Of a stretch of 13,765 nucleotides of DNA, positions 13,733-13,765 are shown piece by piece. The position numbers and the translations under genes are program-made. The stretch spans positions 1 to 13,765 of the forward strand of contig NJEF01000041.1 in NCBI GenBank assembly GCA_002255065.1, read 5' to 3'. The notes beneath the pieces were generated by a model that saw nothing but the letters and a program-made list of their open reading frames with translations, was not told the DNA's origin and ran no database searches. Source of the DNA: Desulfurococcales archaeon ex4484_204 (GTDB taxonomy: Archaea > Thermoproteota > Thermoprotei_A > Sulfolobales > NBVN01). Every line of letters begins with the position of its first letter. The first letter of the stretch is position 1.

Positions 13733-13765
13733 ATGGGGCGCTTAAGGACCTCTGTCTACGTATGC
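13733..13765 (+). CDS. Possible start of a gene running off the right edge
   Basis: An open frame from ATG 13733 gives MGRLRTSVYVC to the last base; GTG 13729 opens a different frame (VDGALKDLCLRM). Eleven or twelve codons are too few to identify a product or decide the frame. The case rests on the TATA box 30-37 bases upstream and GGGTG five bases before the ATG. Confidence 0.3.
   Translation, partial: MGRLRTSVYVC

Noticed and set aside
1..13765. CRISPR array, transposon, integrase or defence island
   Set aside because: No spaced direct repeats, terminal inverted repeats with a transposase, integrase gene or known defence genes were seen. The DUF429 and AAA+ genes alone do not make a defence system.

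Overview
The window looks like chromosome of a thermophilic archaeon, most likely a crenarchaeote (Thermoproteota). The evidence is AMP phosphorylase of the archaeal type, an archaeal mevalonate kinase, a DUF2070 membrane protein, a DUF429 protein and an Mth938-type protein. There are also TATA-box promoters with very short or no 5' leaders, frequent GTG and TTG starts, and strong use of AGG (Arg) and ATA (Ile) codons. I cannot assign a genus. Gene density is high. I found no rRNA, tRNA, CRISPR array, insertion sequence or integrase, and most of the region reads as ordinary housekeeping DNA.

Layout, left to right. Positions 1-892 hold a leftward pair: a PfkB-family sugar or nucleoside kinase, cut by the window edge, behind a 66-residue zinc-ribbon protein. 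A divergent promoter region (893-1008) separates it from the rightward AMP phosphorylase gene (1009-2514). A 254-base gap (2515-2768) with an RNA-like inverted repeat and a TATA box leads to a DHH/DHHA1 phosphoesterase (2769-3716). Next come a PadR-type regulator with a near-perfect palindrome upstream and, overlapping it by 26 bases, a DUF429 RNase H-like protein (3844-4732). A leftward AAA+ ATPase (4778-6241) faces away from a rightward DUF2070 membrane protein (6359-7873), which is followed by an HD-domain phosphohydrolase (7931-9262). The HD gene and the leftward mevalonate kinase gene (9259-10266) overlap at their stop codons. A six-segment membrane protein (10365-11195) and an Mth938-type protein (11252-11608) follow.

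The last third is different. Positions 11709-13548 carry a purple acid phosphatase-like secreted metallophosphatase gene broken by three apparent frameshifts and two in-frame stop codons. It is a pseudogene or a stretch of poor sequence. After it the DNA becomes AT-rich and holds a perfect 18-bp palindrome and a TATA box in front of a gene that starts just before the window ends.

Functional links. AMP phosphorylase and a PfkB kinase in divergent arrangement suggest archaeal nucleotide salvage or degradation (the pentose bisphosphate pathway). The HD-domain protein, if it is a dNTP triphosphohydrolase, would also act on nucleotides. Mevalonate kinase serves isoprenoid lipid synthesis. I see no convincing undescribed multi-gene system. 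The most worthwhile leads are the decayed phosphatase, two palindromic operator candidates, a repeated promoter module before DUF2070 and HD, and an AAA+ ATPase with an unusual Walker B and an unrecognised N-terminal half.
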